Part shown: positions 22,297 to 31,785 of the stretch, piece by piece
How the letters are laid out: the number at the start of each line of letters is the position of its first letter
Numbering within the stretch: position 1 is the first letter of the stretch
NCBI RefSeq assembly: GCF_900258435.1
Contig: NZ_LT984411.1
Span: 1-33,377, forward strand
Reading direction: 5' to 3'
From: Carnobacterium divergens
Lineage (GTDB): Bacteria > Bacillota > Bacilli > Lactobacillales > Carnobacteriaceae
DNA length: 33,377 bases
Made by a program: the position numbers and the translations under genes
Notes under the pieces: model-generated
What the model was told of the DNA's origin: nothing
Seen by the model: only the letters and a program-made list of their open reading frames with translations
Database searches by the model: none

Positions 22297-22624
22297 TTTA
22301 AAAGAGTTGGTTTCTATTCTGAAAAAAACACCCTACAAAGTCTATCGGGATTATGCTCCTACAACTGCTGTTTATCCCTATATTGTTTATTCATTTATTG
22401 GTGAGTCAGAAAAAAGAGCCAGTAATCGAATATTTAGGTCATTACCGCTGTATCAAATTTCTTTATTTACCAGTGGAAAAGAAAATGATTTGAAACCAAT
22501 ACGTTCAATATTAAATGAATATTGTATCCCTTTTAGTCCGTTTGGTTCAATCCAAGGTGATGAAAATGATGCGACTATTACAAATTTTTATACAAATGTG
22601 AGGTGTGTTGAAAATGCCGACTAA
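22286..22624 (+). CDS. Tail terminator / tail-completion protein
   Basis: 112 aa. MSINLKELVSILKKTPYKVY and APTTAVYPYIVYSF followed by LYQISLFTSG match the small alpha-beta tail-terminator proteins (DUF3168/DUF806-like group) that cap the tube and dock it to the neck. Here it precedes the gp10-like gene, whereas the reverse order is common. The assignment between terminator and other neck roles is by fold pattern and position. Confidence 0.7.
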   Translation: MSINLKELVSILKKTPYKVYRDYAPTTAVYPYIVYSFIGESEKRASNRIFRSLPLYQISLFTSGKENDLKPIRSILNEYCIPFSPFGSIQGDENDATITNFYTNVRCVENAD

Positions 22625-22976
22625 TCAGAATGGATTTGAGGAAATGTCTGGAAAACTTGGAGAATTAGCAAAGGTATCGAAAAAAGTAACTCTTGAATCT
22701 TTAGAAGAAGCTGCAAATTTTTATGTTTCCAAGTTACTTCCTGTAATTCCTAAATCATTGTTAAAGAAAAAACACATGATAGATCACATCAAGGTAACCC
22801 TTGAAAATGAACAAGTGACGGTCACTTTTGAAGGGACTGCTTTTTATTGGAGGTTTGCTGAAAATGGAACGAAACAACAAAAAGCACAACACTTTGCAGC
22901 GAGTACATGGGAACAAAATCAAAAACAAATTGAAAATATTATGACTGAAAAAATTATTAAGGAAATGGAAGGGTGA
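22614..22976 (+). CDS. HK97 gp10-like neck/tail-component protein
   Basis: 120 aa. The ATG at 22614 has GTGAGGTG upstream; a GTG at 22605 is in frame but poorly placed. The C-terminal YWRFAENGTKQQKAQHFAAS is the gp10 hallmark (YxxFxExGT with following His/Phe). It begins with a helical part. Likely a tail-completion or neck protein needed for joining heads and tails. Overlaps the previous gene by 11 nt. Confidence 0.85.
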   Translation: MPTNQNGFEEMSGKLGELAKVSKKVTLESLEEAANFYVSKLLPVIPKSLLKKKHMIDHIKVTLENEQVTVTFEGTAFYWRFAENGTKQQKAQHFAASTWEQNQKQIENIMTEKIIKEMEG

Positions 22977-22982
22977 TTATTG

Positions 22983-23627
22983 ATGAGTAACAAAGTTCTT
23001 TATTTTGAGGGAATTGATGATATTTTAATTAATTTCATGACAACGCCTGATACACCGACAAGTGCGCCAGTTTATGATAAAGAAATTTATCGTTTGCCGA
23101 TTGCTACTAAATTAGGTGTTAAAGGAAATGGTTCAGTTTTAGAAAAATGGGCATCAAGTAAATTATTTAGACGAGTTGGACGTCAAACTAAACATGAATT
23201 GTCATTAGATCACGTAGGTATGCCTATTGAAATATTAGATAAAATGAATGATTTAATCGCTACAAAAGGTGTTGTATTTAATACAAGTAAAGCTAAGGAA
23301 CTTCCTTACTTTGCTTTTGGATTTGTTGGAAGAATTGAAGGTGGCGAGCGGATGGCTGTATGGTATCCAAAAGTTCAGTTGTCGAATACAGTTGATTCTG
23401 AATATACTACAGCCGAAGAGGAAACCGAAATTAAAGATGTAAGTGCAGCATTTGTGGCGGTTGGATTACTTTATAATGATGTTATTAATTCGGCTTTTGA
23501 TTCAACACGTGAAAGTGCTAATCTAATCACACTAGAAAAATTTATTACAACTCCAATTTTTGAAGAAGCACAATTAGAAGAAGTGCCACCAACTGGGAAA
23601 CTTAAGGAGGACAAGAAAAATGGCTAA
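22983..23627 (+). CDS. Major tail tube protein (phi13 type)
   Basis: 214 aa from ATG at 22983 with AAGGGTGAT upstream. It has the phi13-type major tail pattern: an early glycine-rich part, LFRRVGRQTKHELSLDHVGM, YFAFGFVGRIEGGERMAVWY, and KVQLSNTVDSEYTTAEEETE. It polymerises into the tail tube around the tape measure. The C-terminal ~25 residues are an acidic and lysine-rich tail that overlaps the chaperone gene by 8 nt. Confidence 0.92.
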   Translation: MSNKVLYFEGIDDILINFMTTPDTPTSAPVYDKEIYRLPIATKLGVKGNGSVLEKWASSKLFRRVGRQTKHELSLDHVGMPIEILDKMNDLIATKGVVFNTSKAKELPYFAFGFVGRIEGGERMAVWYPKVQLSNTVDSEYTTAEEETEIKDVSAAFVAVGLLYNDVINSAFDSTRESANLITLEKFITTPIFEEAQLEEVPPTGKLKEDKKNG

Positions 23628-24078
23628 ATTATCTGATTACGGTATAAAATTAGATGATATTGATTCGAGTGAAAAAGTAAAAATTCGTGGTCAATTTTTC
23701 CCTGTAGATTTTCATATGGAATCTATGGAATATATTGCGGATGTGTATGATGATGATTATTCAAAATTTGAAAAAGATACAAACGATATGCTAAAACGTT
23801 TAGATGGCGAATTAACTTCAAGTAAATTAACTGCTAATGATCTAAAAATTATGCGTAGTTTAATATTCGCAATGCTGAAAACAGGTGGATTAGAAGAAGA
23901 CTGTGAGACAGTTAGCAAATTGGTTGGAGTTGGTAATGATATGCTTGAAATATATTCAGTTTGTATGAAAATTTTCTCAAATAATAATTTCCAAGTTGGT
24001 GACCTAAAAAAATCCAAGAAGCCACAAGATTTTCAGAGAAGCAACAAAAAAAATCAAATCAAGAATCCCAAGAAGTAG
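23620..24078 (+). CDS. Tail assembly chaperone, short form (gpG-like)
   Basis: 152 aa, with AAGGAGG before ATG. Acidic helical protein: MAKLSDYGIKLDDI, then RGQFFPVDFHMESMEYIADV. The last ~21 residues after GDLKK are Lys/Gln/Asn-rich and look like an out-of-frame tail. As with lambda gpG, the short form coats the tape measure during assembly, and a fraction of ribosomes shift to make the long form at 23620-24260. Identified by position between tail tube and tape measure and by the frameshift. Confidence 0.88.
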   Translation: MAKLSDYGIKLDDIDSSEKVKIRGQFFPVDFHMESMEYIADVYDDDYSKFEKDTNDMLKRLDGELTSSKLTANDLKIMRSLIFAMLKTGGLEEDCETVSKLVGVGNDMLEIYSVCMKIFSNNNFQVGDLKKSKKPQDFQRSNKKNQIKNPKK

Positions 24079-24260
24079 GTACTCCTTGGGATTTTTATTT
24101 ATATGTTGCAATAACCTTGTTAGGTTGGGATGTTGATTTTTTATTAAAATCAACTCCAAACTTGTGGCTTAAAAGTTATATCCATTGGCTAAATGCTAAT
24201 ACCGATTTTAATGACAAACAACCAGAAACAATGTCGATAAGTCAAAGTCCTTTTTGGTAA
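23620..24260 (+). CDS. Tail assembly chaperone, frameshifted long form (gpGT-like)
   Basis: A -1 shift at A-AAA-AAA (24006-24012) leads into a frame open to TAA at 24258-24260. After the slip it reads IQEATRFSEKQQKKSNQESQ, then TPWDFYLYVAITLLGWDVDF, SYIHWLNANT, and ends QSPFW. The T-domain contains the WDFYLYVAI helix conserved in siphophage chaperones. A second A-AAA-AAT slip site at 24048-24054 would reach the same frame. The product should be about 213 aa. The T part recruits tail tube protein. No separate start or ribosome site serves the second frame, which supports a shift. Confidence 0.88.
24006..24012 (+). promoter_or_regulatory. -1 slippery heptamer A-AAA-AAA
   Basis: In the chaperone frame the codons are CTA AAA AAA TCC, so the last A of CTA plus two AAA codons make a perfect X-XXY-YYZ site. 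The alternative site A-AAA-AAT lies at 24048-24054. The -1 frame opens just before (stop at 24000-24002). Confidence 0.8.
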
Positions 24261-24275
24261 AAGTGAGGTGAGAAA

Positions 24276-26525
24276 ATGGGAAAAAAAGAATCAGATGTAG
24301 TCCTTAATTTTAAGATGGACGGTCAAGTACAATATGCAACTACCCTAAAAGAAATCAACGGAGTAATGAACACTGCTGCCAAAGAGTATAAAACTCAAAT
24401 TTCAGCAATGGGGCAAGATGCAAGCGAAACTGCTAAGTTAACTGCAGCTAAAAAGAAACTTGAAATACAACTCGAAGGTGCTGAAAAACGTACTGAAATG
24501 TTGCGGAAAGAATACGAGGAATCTGTAAAAGAAACTGGTGAATATTCAAAAGAATCTCAAAAACTTTATAAAGCTTTACTCGATAGTGAAACAGGAGAGA
24601 ATAAGTTAAAAAGTGCTTTAGAGGACACGAACGAAGCCTTGAAAAAACAAGGTGATGTTTCTGTTTCAACAGCTGAAAAAATTAAAAAAATTGAAGAAGC
24701 TGGCGAAAAAGTAAAAGGTGTAGGTAAAGGGATGTCAGTGGCTCTAACTGCTCCTATATTAGCAATAGGAGCAGCCTCATTGTCTGCATTTAAAGAGTTA
24801 GATAATTCACTAGACAGTATAACTACAGCGACAGGTGCCAGAGGAGATCAATTAGATTCGTTACAAGAAAGTTTTAAAAATGTAGTTAACGTAATTCCTG
24901 CCGAGATGGAGGATATATCTACTGGAATTGGGGAAGTTAATACTCAATTTGGGTTAATGGGAGATGAACTAGAAGGAACTACTGAACGAATGCTTAAGTT
25001 TTCTGAAATTAATGAATCTGATGTATCTCAATCTACAATTAATGCAAAAAAATCTGTAGATTTGTTCAGATTATCGGTAAAAGACGTTCCAATGGTACTA
25101 GACGTTATGAGTAAAACAAGTCAAGATACTGGTGTAAGTGTGGATCAATTATTTGATGCTGTAAATAAAGGGGCACCTCAACTTAAAAATATGGGGTTAG
25201 GTTTTGCAGAATCAACTACATTAATTGGTCAAATGGAAAAAGCAGGTATTGATTCTGCTGGTGCTATTGGATATTTAGCTAAGGCTAATGTTAATTATGC
25301 TAAAGATGGTAAAACGATGCAGGATGGCTTGAATGGTACGATAGAATCTATTAGAAGTGCAACTAATGAACAGGATAAGTTAACTGTGGCTAGTGAAGTA
25401 TTTGGAGCAAAAGCAGCGCCTAAAATGGTTGAAGCTATTGATAGTGGTGCATTAAGTATGGATGGATTAGGTAATTCAGCAGCTAATGCTGCTGGTACTG
25501 TGGACCAAACATTTACCGCTATTTTAGACCCTATCGACCAGGCAAAACTAGCTCAAAATCAAATGAAAGTAGGGATGGGAGAGTTAGGTGAACAGGTTCA
25601 AATAGCTCTTTTACCTACATTTGAAGCTGCGAGTAAGGCTATATCATCTTTGACTGAATGGTTTCGTGGATTATCTGATGAACAGAAACAAACAATTGTT
25701 AAAGTTGCTGGAATAATTGCAGCAGTGGGTCCTTTATTGGTAGTTTTAGGAACTGTTATGGGTAGTGTCACTAAAATTATTACAGGCGTTAAAATGCTTG
25801 GAACTGTTTTAGGATTCCTAACTAGTCCATTTGGTTTAATAGTAATTGCTATCGCTGCATTTATCGCTGGATTAGTTTGGGCGTATAATAATGTAGAATG
25901 GTTTAGAGATGGAGTTAATAGTGCATTTAGTTGGATTGGTGATTTTGCAAGTAAAATATTTACATCAATGATGGATTTAATTGGGAGCAAAATTGATGGA
26001 ATAAAGCAATATTTTGGAGGTTTAATAGACTTTTTAACGGGTGTATTTACAGGTAATTGGTCTAAAGCTTGGGATGGAATTAAAGATATTTTTCAAGGCG
26101 TAATGAAGATGTTACCAAACGGAATGAAAGCTCCGATTAATGCGATGATTGGTATGATTAATGGTTTCATTGGTGGTCTTAGTAAAATAAAAATTCCAAA
26201 ATGGGTACCTGGCATCGGTGGCAAAGGTTTTAGTATTCCGCAAATTCCAATGTTGGCAAGTGGTGGACACTTATTAAATGGTCAGGCGATTGTTGGTGAA
26301 GCGGGTCCTGAGTTATTGAGTAACCGAGGTGGTAAAACTACCGTAACACCTTTAAATGAGAATGAAAAGAAAAAAGGAATCACTGGAAAATTAGAAGGCG
26401 GAACAGTTGAACAACATATTCATATTGGGGCTGTAAATACGAACTCAATGAATGAAGTTGACCGCTTAAATCGAAATATCGCAAAGGCTTCTAAAAAATC
26501 AAGATTTGCTTTAGGAGGTGCTTAA
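24276..26525 (+). CDS. Tail tape measure protein
   Basis: 749 aa with GTGAGGTGAG upstream. N-terminal ~150 residues are coiled coil (KKKLEIQLEGAEKRTEMLRK), followed by the phage tail tape-measure domain (about 150-420, with SLSAFKELDNSLDSITTATG). Hydrophobic segments lie around 470-500 (IIAAVGPLLVVLGTVMGS) and 515-540, which may help DNA cross the membrane. A Gly-rich C-terminus (MLASGGHLLNGQAIVGEAGP) is the usual tail-tip docking end. Its length sets tail length; it is rather short, so the tail is probably near 100-120 nm, an estimate from residue count. Confidence 0.95.
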   Translation: MGKKESDVVLNFKMDGQVQYATTLKEINGVMNTAAKEYKTQISAMGQDASETAKLTAAKKKLEIQLEGAEKRTEMLRKEYEESVKETGEYSKESQKLYKALLDSETGENKLKSALEDTNEALKKQGDVSVSTAEKIKKIEEAGEKVKGVGKGMSVALTAPILAIGAASLSAFKELDNSLDSITTATGARGDQLDSLQESFKNVVNVIPAEMEDISTGIGEVNTQFGLMGDELEGTTERMLKFSEINESDVSQSTINAKKSVDLFRLSVKDVPMVLDVMSKTSQDTGVSVDQLFDAVNKGAPQLKNMGLGFAESTTLIGQMEKAGIDSAGAIGYLAKANVNYAKDGKTMQDGLNGTIESIRSATNEQDKLTVASEVFGAKAAPKMVEAIDSGALSMDGLGNSAANAAGTVDQTFTAILDPIDQAKLAQNQMKVGMGELGEQVQIALLPTFEAASKAISSLTEWFRGLSDEQKQTIVKVAGIIAAVGPLLVVLGTVMGSVTKIITGVKMLGTVLGFLTSPFGLIVIAIAAFIAGLVWAYNNVEWFRDGVNSAFSWIGDFASKIFTSMMDLIGSKIDGIKQYFGGLIDFLTGVFTGNWSKAWDGIKDIFQGVMKMLPNGMKAPINAMIGMINGFIGGLSKIKIPKWVPGIGGKGFSIPQIPMLASGGHLLNGQAIVGEAGPELLSNRGGKTTVTPLNENEKKKGITGKLEGGTVEQHIHIGAVNTNSMNEVDRLNRNIAKASKKSRFALGGA

Positions 26526-27236
26526 ATGTTAGGTCACTATACACCTTTTATTATCTGGAATGGATACAATTCATTAATTGATTTGCATGCGGTCATAGAG
26601 GACGAACTAGCCGAAATGATGGCAAATGAACGTGTTGAAGTCATAAAGTTGAGAGGTCGTAATGGATCGTTACATCAAAGCTTAGGAGACTATGATTCTT
26701 TTGATTATTCAATTGAAATGAGTATTCCCTATGAAAAAATTCATAGCTTTAAAAAAATCTTTAGAGGTTCTGGAAAATTAATTACTCATAATGATGTGGA
26801 TAAATACAGACTTGCGCGAGTTGTCATGAGTAAACCAATTGAATTTGAAAATGAATGGGGAGTATTTTATAAATTTGAGGTTAATTTTGATTGTCAGCCT
26901 TTTAGATATAAGGTTGTTGAAAATACTTCCTTATTGAATAAAGGAGAAAATACTATTATAAATCCTGGTGATATCCCTTCTTATCCTTATTTTGAGTTTA
27001 TGAGTAGTGGTGGTGATATCACGATTGAAATAGAAAATAATATTTTTACATTGTTAAATACGCAAGCTGGACTTATCACTTTGGATAGTGAAAAGGGTCT
27101 GGCTATTTTTGACGGTTCAATTGTGAAAACTCGTGGAACTTATAACGGATTAAAGTTAAATCCAGGAAAGAATTTAATTACGATTGATGGAAACATAAAA
27201 AGCGCAACGATAGTAAAAAGGAGTGCATGGTTGTGA
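26526..27236 (+). CDS. Distal tail protein (Dit)
   Basis: 236 aa, AGGAGG 6 nt before ATG, directly after the tape measure. N-terminal belt domain: VIKLRGRNGSLHQSLGDYDS matches the conserved 'GRNGxL..gDY' pattern of Siphovirus Dit/tail family proteins. The C-terminal part (LITLDSEKGLAIFDGSIVKT) is the small galectin-like beta domain. It forms the hub ring connecting tail tube, Tal and the baseplate protein. Overlaps the Tal gene by 10 nt. Confidence 0.92.
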   Translation: MLGHYTPFIIWNGYNSLIDLHAVIEDELAEMMANERVEVIKLRGRNGSLHQSLGDYDSFDYSIEMSIPYEKIHSFKKIFRGSGKLITHNDVDKYRLARVVMSKPIEFENEWGVFYKFEVNFDCQPFRYKVVENTSLLNKGENTIINPGDIPSYPYFEFMSSGGDITIEIENNIFTLLNTQAGLITLDSEKGLAIFDGSIVKTRGTYNGLKLNPGKNLITIDGNIKSATIVKRSAWL

Positions 27237-29845
27237 ATCATATTTATTTATATGAAGAAGTAGAAACGGATTTCAATCATAATGGGATCACTTTGATTGA
27301 TTTTGAAGATGAACCAGTTATAAAACGTGTCATTAACAACGAATTCACCTTCAATGGTATATATTCATTAATTGGTCAAAATGCGAAGTACATTAAAAAT
27401 GGTGGGATTATTAAGGCTTATTGCCCAGACCGTAGTTGGCAATTATTTAGAATATTGTTAGCAGAAAAAACACTGACAACCATAGAAATTTTTGCCTTTC
27501 ATATCTGTTACGATGCAAAACGAAATTTTATTGAATCTTTTTTTGAAAGTAACGGAAGTGGTGCTAAAATCATGAGTGGTTTGGAGCAATCATTAGCGTT
27601 TGAACAACGTTTTAACTACTCTTCTGATATTATTACCAATCATCAGTTTACCGCTAAGGAAGGCAATCCTATTGACATTCTGATAGGTTCTAACAATGGA
27701 GGACAGAACTTAACTGGCGTAACTGGTGGCGAACTGGATATGGATAATTTCAATTTATCTTTAAAAAAACAACTTGGATCAGATCGTGGGTTTAGAGTTG
27801 ATTTTGGAATCAATTTAGATTCAATTAAAGAAACTACAGACCACCAAAGTATCGTCAATAGTTTGTATCTTATTGGCGCAGTTCCAGAAGGTTCCGATTA
27901 CGAAGGTGAACAAGACCCGATTGTATATAAGTATTTAGAAGTTGAAGGGACAACAAATAAAAATCGAATCATTGGAACGAGAACAAACTCAGATTGTAAG
28001 AACCTTGATGAACTGAAGAAGTGGGGACAAGATTTATTTGATAAAAGTAAAATTCACTTACCACGTATCACTCATGAGATTTCTATTATTGATTTAGCTA
28101 AAACAGAAGAATATAAAGAATTTAGTAATTTAGTAGAATTACAAATCGGTGATACAATTCATGTCTCAATTGATGGCTTTGATGATATTGAGGAACGAAT
28201 GATTGAATATAATTTCTTTCCACGTTTGGCTCAATATAAGGACATGGTACTTGGCAATGATTTGGAAATGTACTCTAATACTGTCAATTCGCAAGTTAAT
28301 GACGTTCTTAAAAATTTAAAAGAGACGTCCAATATTTTAACAGACAAAATTATCAATGCCACCAATCAAATCACTGGATCAGTTGGCGGATATGTAAGAT
28401 TTAGACCGAAAAATAAACCTTCTGAAATCCTTATCATGGATACTGAAAATGTTAATACTGCAAAAAATGTATGGCGTTGGAATCTAGGTGGATTAGGTCA
28501 TTCTAAAAACGGTGTAAATGGTCCATATGAAGTTGCTATGACTGCAGACGGTCAAATTGTGGCTACAGTTGTCACTGCTGGAAGGTTTAACGCTGAAATG
28601 TTACGTGTTGGATTTAATGGTATTGGTGATACTTTAGAACTAGTAAACAATGCATTAGTAATAAAAAATGCTGGCACTCGAATTATGGAATTAACAAAGC
28701 AAGGGATGCAGTTTTGGAAAGGAAATACCTCACTTGGTCGAATGGGTACAAGTGGCTATCAATTTGATTGGGTTGCTGGTAGTGAAGCTTATACGGATAA
28801 ATCAATCTTTATTAATCTTGAAGCTGCAGGAGAGATTATTCAAATTTCCCCAGCTCCTAATTTCGGGATGCAGTTTAGTAAGAATGGAAATATTGATTCA
28901 AAAGGCGACTGGTCACATGCTGGAAATATAGGAATTCAAGGTAATCTAATTGTTAACGGTAAACCAGTCATTCCTGGTACTGGTGGTGAAGTTCCTCCTG
29001 GGCTAACTACTGAACAGGAAAAGAATGCATGGTCAATTTGGACGTTCTTTAAACAACGTGGATGGACTGAACAATCAATTGCTGGGATGTTGGGTAACAT
29101 GGAGACTGAAAGTGGTATCAGACCAGATATTGATGAAATAGGTGGAGGTACTGGTTATGGTCTTGTACAGTGGACCCCTAAATCTAAATTAGTCAATTGG
29201 GCGAATGCTAATGGCTTAGATTACAGAACACTTGATACTCAATGTAAGAGAATTCAATGGGAAGTTGAAAACAATCAACAATGGATTGCAATTTCACCGT
29301 ATTACTATTCATTTAGAGAATTCACTCAAAAAACATCTATTAGTGAATGTGCATTGGCATTTATTAAGTGCTACGAGCGACCAGGAGACCCAAATCAACC
29401 GATTCGTGTAACACAAGCTCAACGTTGGTACGATAAGTTAAGAAGTAAATCACGATCAAAGAGATCAGCAAGAATTGGTTATGGATTGCCACTAGTTGAT
29501 GGATTTTATATATCACAACATTACTCATTAGACCATGAAGCAATTGATTTAACCGATGAGTTAGGTGTTCCAGTGTTTTCGGTACAAGATGGCTATGTTC
29601 TTAAATCCGATTTTAAAGATGATTTAGGGGAGTATGTCGTTATTGCACATGAAGATGGTAACCAAACAACATACGCTCATTTAAACAAAAGATTTGTCAA
29701 TAAAGGGGATAAAGTTGCTAGAGGTCAACAAATTGGAGAACTTGGAAATACTGGTAATTCTGATGGAGCGCATTTACATTTTTCTCTGAAAAATAAGGAT
29801 GGTTTTAACCAGGACCCATCTGGATATCTCAATTTAAATGAATAA
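27227..29845 (+). CDS. Tail-associated lysin (Tal) with lysozyme-like and M23 peptidase domains
   Basis: 872 aa. Residues about 1-370 are the prophage endopeptidase-tail (gp27/44-like) hub domain, and 370-580 a linker and beta region. About 590-740 is a phage_lysozyme2 domain (EKNAWSIWTFFKQRGWTEQS, catalytic Glu near METESG, GGTGYGLVQWTPKSKL). The C-terminal ~110 are an M23 endopeptidase with its zinc ligands present: DHEAIDLT (H-x3-D) near 770 and HLHF near 849, with YAHL between. Together they cut glycan and peptide bonds of the wall during DNA entry. ATG 27227 is only 3 nt from AAAAGGAG; GTG 27233 is better spaced and may be the real start. Confidence 0.93.
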   Translation: MVVNHIYLYEEVETDFNHNGITLIDFEDEPVIKRVINNEFTFNGIYSLIGQNAKYIKNGGIIKAYCPDRSWQLFRILLAEKTLTTIEIFAFHICYDAKRNFIESFFESNGSGAKIMSGLEQSLAFEQRFNYSSDIITNHQFTAKEGNPIDILIGSNNGGQNLTGVTGGELDMDNFNLSLKKQLGSDRGFRVDFGINLDSIKETTDHQSIVNSLYLIGAVPEGSDYEGEQDPIVYKYLEVEGTTNKNRIIGTRTNSDCKNLDELKKWGQDLFDKSKIHLPRITHEISIIDLAKTEEYKEFSNLVELQIGDTIHVSIDGFDDIEERMIEYNFFPRLAQYKDMVLGNDLEMYSNTVNSQVNDVLKNLKETSNILTDKIINATNQITGSVGGYVRFRPKNKPSEILIMDTENVNTAKNVWRWNLGGLGHSKNGVNGPYEVAMTADGQIVATVVTAGRFNAEMLRVGFNGIGDTLELVNNALVIKNAGTRIMELTKQGMQFWKGNTSLGRMGTSGYQFDWVAGSEAYTDKSIFINLEAAGEIIQISPAPNFGMQFSKNGNIDSKGDWSHAGNIGIQGNLIVNGKPVIPGTGGEVPPGLTTEQEKNAWSIWTFFKQRGWTEQSIAGMLGNMETESGIRPDIDEIGGGTGYGLVQWTPKSKLVNWANANGLDYRTLDTQCKRIQWEVENNQQWIAISPYYYSFREFTQKTSISECALAFIKCYERPGDPNQPIRVTQAQRWYDKLRSKSRSKRSARIGYGLPLVDGFYISQHYSLDHEAIDLTDELGVPVFSVQDGYVLKSDFKDDLGEYVVIAHEDGNQTTYAHLNKRFVNKGDKVARGQQIGELGNTGNSDGAHLHFSLKNKDGFNQDPSGYLNLNE

Positions 29846-29857
29846 AGGAGGTAAAAC

Positions 29858-31486
29858 ATGACAACATATAAACTCAATTTAAGCACAACTGAACCGAATA
29901 ATGACGTTGGGTTAATCAAAATACGCCAAGATGATACGATGACCCAACAGTTATCCGTAACGGTATACGAACATGACAAATTAGTTGATTTGACAGGCTA
30001 TGATATTTATTTAAATAGTAAAATGCCGAACCAGTCAACTGTTAGGGATAAAGTGACTGATTTAATCAATCCTAAAAATGGTCATTTTTCTTATACTTTG
30101 ATTGATAGCTTTTGGCAATGTCTAGGTGACATTTCACTATGGTTTAGCTTTGAAATTAATGGTACTCGTGATAGTACAGCAAACTTTGAGTATCGTGTGA
30201 TTCAAGGTCATTGTAAAGAAGTAAATCAAGGAAATTATATTTGGGAGTTTGAAGAACTTAAACGTAAACTCGAAGAAATGGGACTAAATTTAGCCAATGA
30301 CTACAAAGATTTCAAAGAACGACTAGACGTACTTCTAGAAATGTTCAAAGCCATGAACACATACAGCAAAGAAGAAATAGACCGTATGCTTATTAAACTG
30401 ATAGCTGGCGAAAAAATAAGCGCTACGTTTACGATGGATTATAAAGATAAAGTAGTTGGGTCATTAGTTGAAAATCCTAATATAGCGTATCGTACGCCAT
30501 ATAGCGGTGTTGGATTAATAGATTTAATTGATCCAAATACATTAAAAGGTACGTTAGAATTAGACGCAGGACTGTATAAGAATATCAGTTATAAAGATGA
30601 TGTCATTACAACAATTACAATAAATTCAGGTAATTACAGTAGTCAAATGTTATTTAAATATAACGTCTTAGAAGATTTTAAACGTAAACTTTCTAACTTT
30701 GATATTGATGTTAATAAGTTTAATGGGTATATACGTGCGATATCAATATCAACGCATACAAGAGGGAGAAACAGCGCAGGAAATAAAGCAAGTTTTAAGG
30801 TATTCGTAAACAGTGGTTGGACTGGGTCTGAAACAAACGTAACCGATAAAACAAAAGAACTTAAATATAATCAATTAAACGCAAGTATTGCTCAAAAATA
30901 TATTCAAAATGACGGCTATGCATATGCGCTTGTTTATGCTGAACCTTCAGACGGAAAAACAGCTAGTGCGATTTATATTGACTATGCAAGTTTAGAATAC
31001 ACAGTCGAATTATCGCTAAGAGATATTTTTGCAACTAAAGAAGAATTGGATATCTTTAAAAAAGCTGTAGAAACACAAATGGAAGTAACCAAAAATGAAA
31101 TTAAGAAAGATATTGATGACTTTAAAAAATACACTAATACTGAATTAGCAAAAAAACAAGATAAAATTACAGATAGCGGTTTGATAAAAGCCACATTAAC
31201 AGGTGGAGCAATTAACAACAACGATGATCCAGTATACTATCGAAAAGTGAACAATCTAGTTATTATAAGTGGATATTTAAGAGTTCCAGAAGGTGGAGGG
31301 GCTGTAATTTGGACGCCACCACCAGGATATGCACCGAAATATCAATCGCTAGTTAGGGTAACTTTCTCAAATTCAGACACAACTCGGACTGCCATTGTAC
31401 GTTTTTGGGGTGGGAAAATGTTATCAGTATATAATAATTCATCTGGTGATTATTGCTACATTGAAGCTATATATTACGTGGATTAG
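29858..31486 (+). CDS. Baseplate upper / receptor-binding protein (BppU-type N-terminus)
   Basis: 542 aa, with AAGGAGG before ATG. The N-terminal ~130 residues fit BppU_N (KLNLSTTEPNNDVGLIKIRQ, then HGHFSYTL-like strand and NFEYRVIQG), which docks to Dit. Residues 140-185 are coiled coil. About 190-390 is a beta-rich, possibly sugar-binding domain, and after a second helix (400-440) comes a terminal domain, KITDSGLIKATLTGGAINNN to YIEAIYYVD, that resembles trimeric receptor-binding heads. It probably recognises a wall polysaccharide. Host range would be set in the last ~110 residues. Confidence 0.8.
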   Translation: MTTYKLNLSTTEPNNDVGLIKIRQDDTMTQQLSVTVYEHDKLVDLTGYDIYLNSKMPNQSTVRDKVTDLINPKNGHFSYTLIDSFWQCLGDISLWFSFEINGTRDSTANFEYRVIQGHCKEVNQGNYIWEFEELKRKLEEMGLNLANDYKDFKERLDVLLEMFKAMNTYSKEEIDRMLIKLIAGEKISATFTMDYKDKVVGSLVENPNIAYRTPYSGVGLIDLIDPNTLKGTLELDAGLYKNISYKDDVITTITINSGNYSSQMLFKYNVLEDFKRKLSNFDIDVNKFNGYIRAISISTHTRGRNSAGNKASFKVFVNSGWTGSETNVTDKTKELKYNQLNASIAQKYIQNDGYAYALVYAEPSDGKTASAIYIDYASLEYTVELSLRDIFATKEELDIFKKAVETQMEVTKNEIKKDIDDFKKYTNTELAKKQDKITDSGLIKATLTGGAINNNDDPVYYRKVNNLVIISGYLRVPEGGGAVIWTPPPGYAPKYQSLVRVTFSNSDTTRTAIVRFWGGKMLSVYNNSSGDYCYIEAIYYVD

Positions 31487-31497
31487 GAGGTCAAAAT

Positions 31498-31785
31498 ATG
31501 AAGGAAATCTATAAAGTTGAAAAAATAGGATTTTCAGAAACACAGCTAGTTGAAGATGATGTTTCATGTGAGAGACCGTGGACTGATATTCAACCGCCAC
31601 AACCTTGTTGGAAACCCAAGTTCAGTTTCAGAACAAATCAATGGACGGAAACAGCAACAGAAGCAGAGATGAATCCGCCTTTTGAAAATGAACAAACAGA
31701 AAAAGACAGAGTGGAAAGTTTAGAAAATACGGTTTTAGAATTAGCAGATTTAATTCTTTCTGGTGGTGAGACAAATGTTGAATAA
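31498..31785 (+). CDS. Small tail/baseplate accessory protein, XkdW-like
   Basis: 95 aa with TTAGGAGGTC upstream. MKEIYKVEKIGFSETQLVED and WKPKFSFRTNQWTETATEAE recall the W-P-K-F-x-F-x-x-N-x-W motif of small phage proteins encoded after the receptor-binding gene. The C-terminal helix (RVESLENTVLELADLIL) has coiled-coil character. Function unknown; position suggests tail-fibre or baseplate assembly. Overlaps the next gene by 11 nt. Confidence 0.75.
   Translation: MKEIYKVEKIGFSETQLVEDDVSCERPWTDIQPPQPCWKPKFSFRTNQWTETATEAEMNPPFENEQTEKDRVESLENTVLELADLILSGGETNVE

Noticed and set aside
25598-25990. Minus-strand ORF of 130 aa inside the tape measure gene
   Set aside because: Antisense to a clearly coding tape-measure region; no ribosome site or family features.
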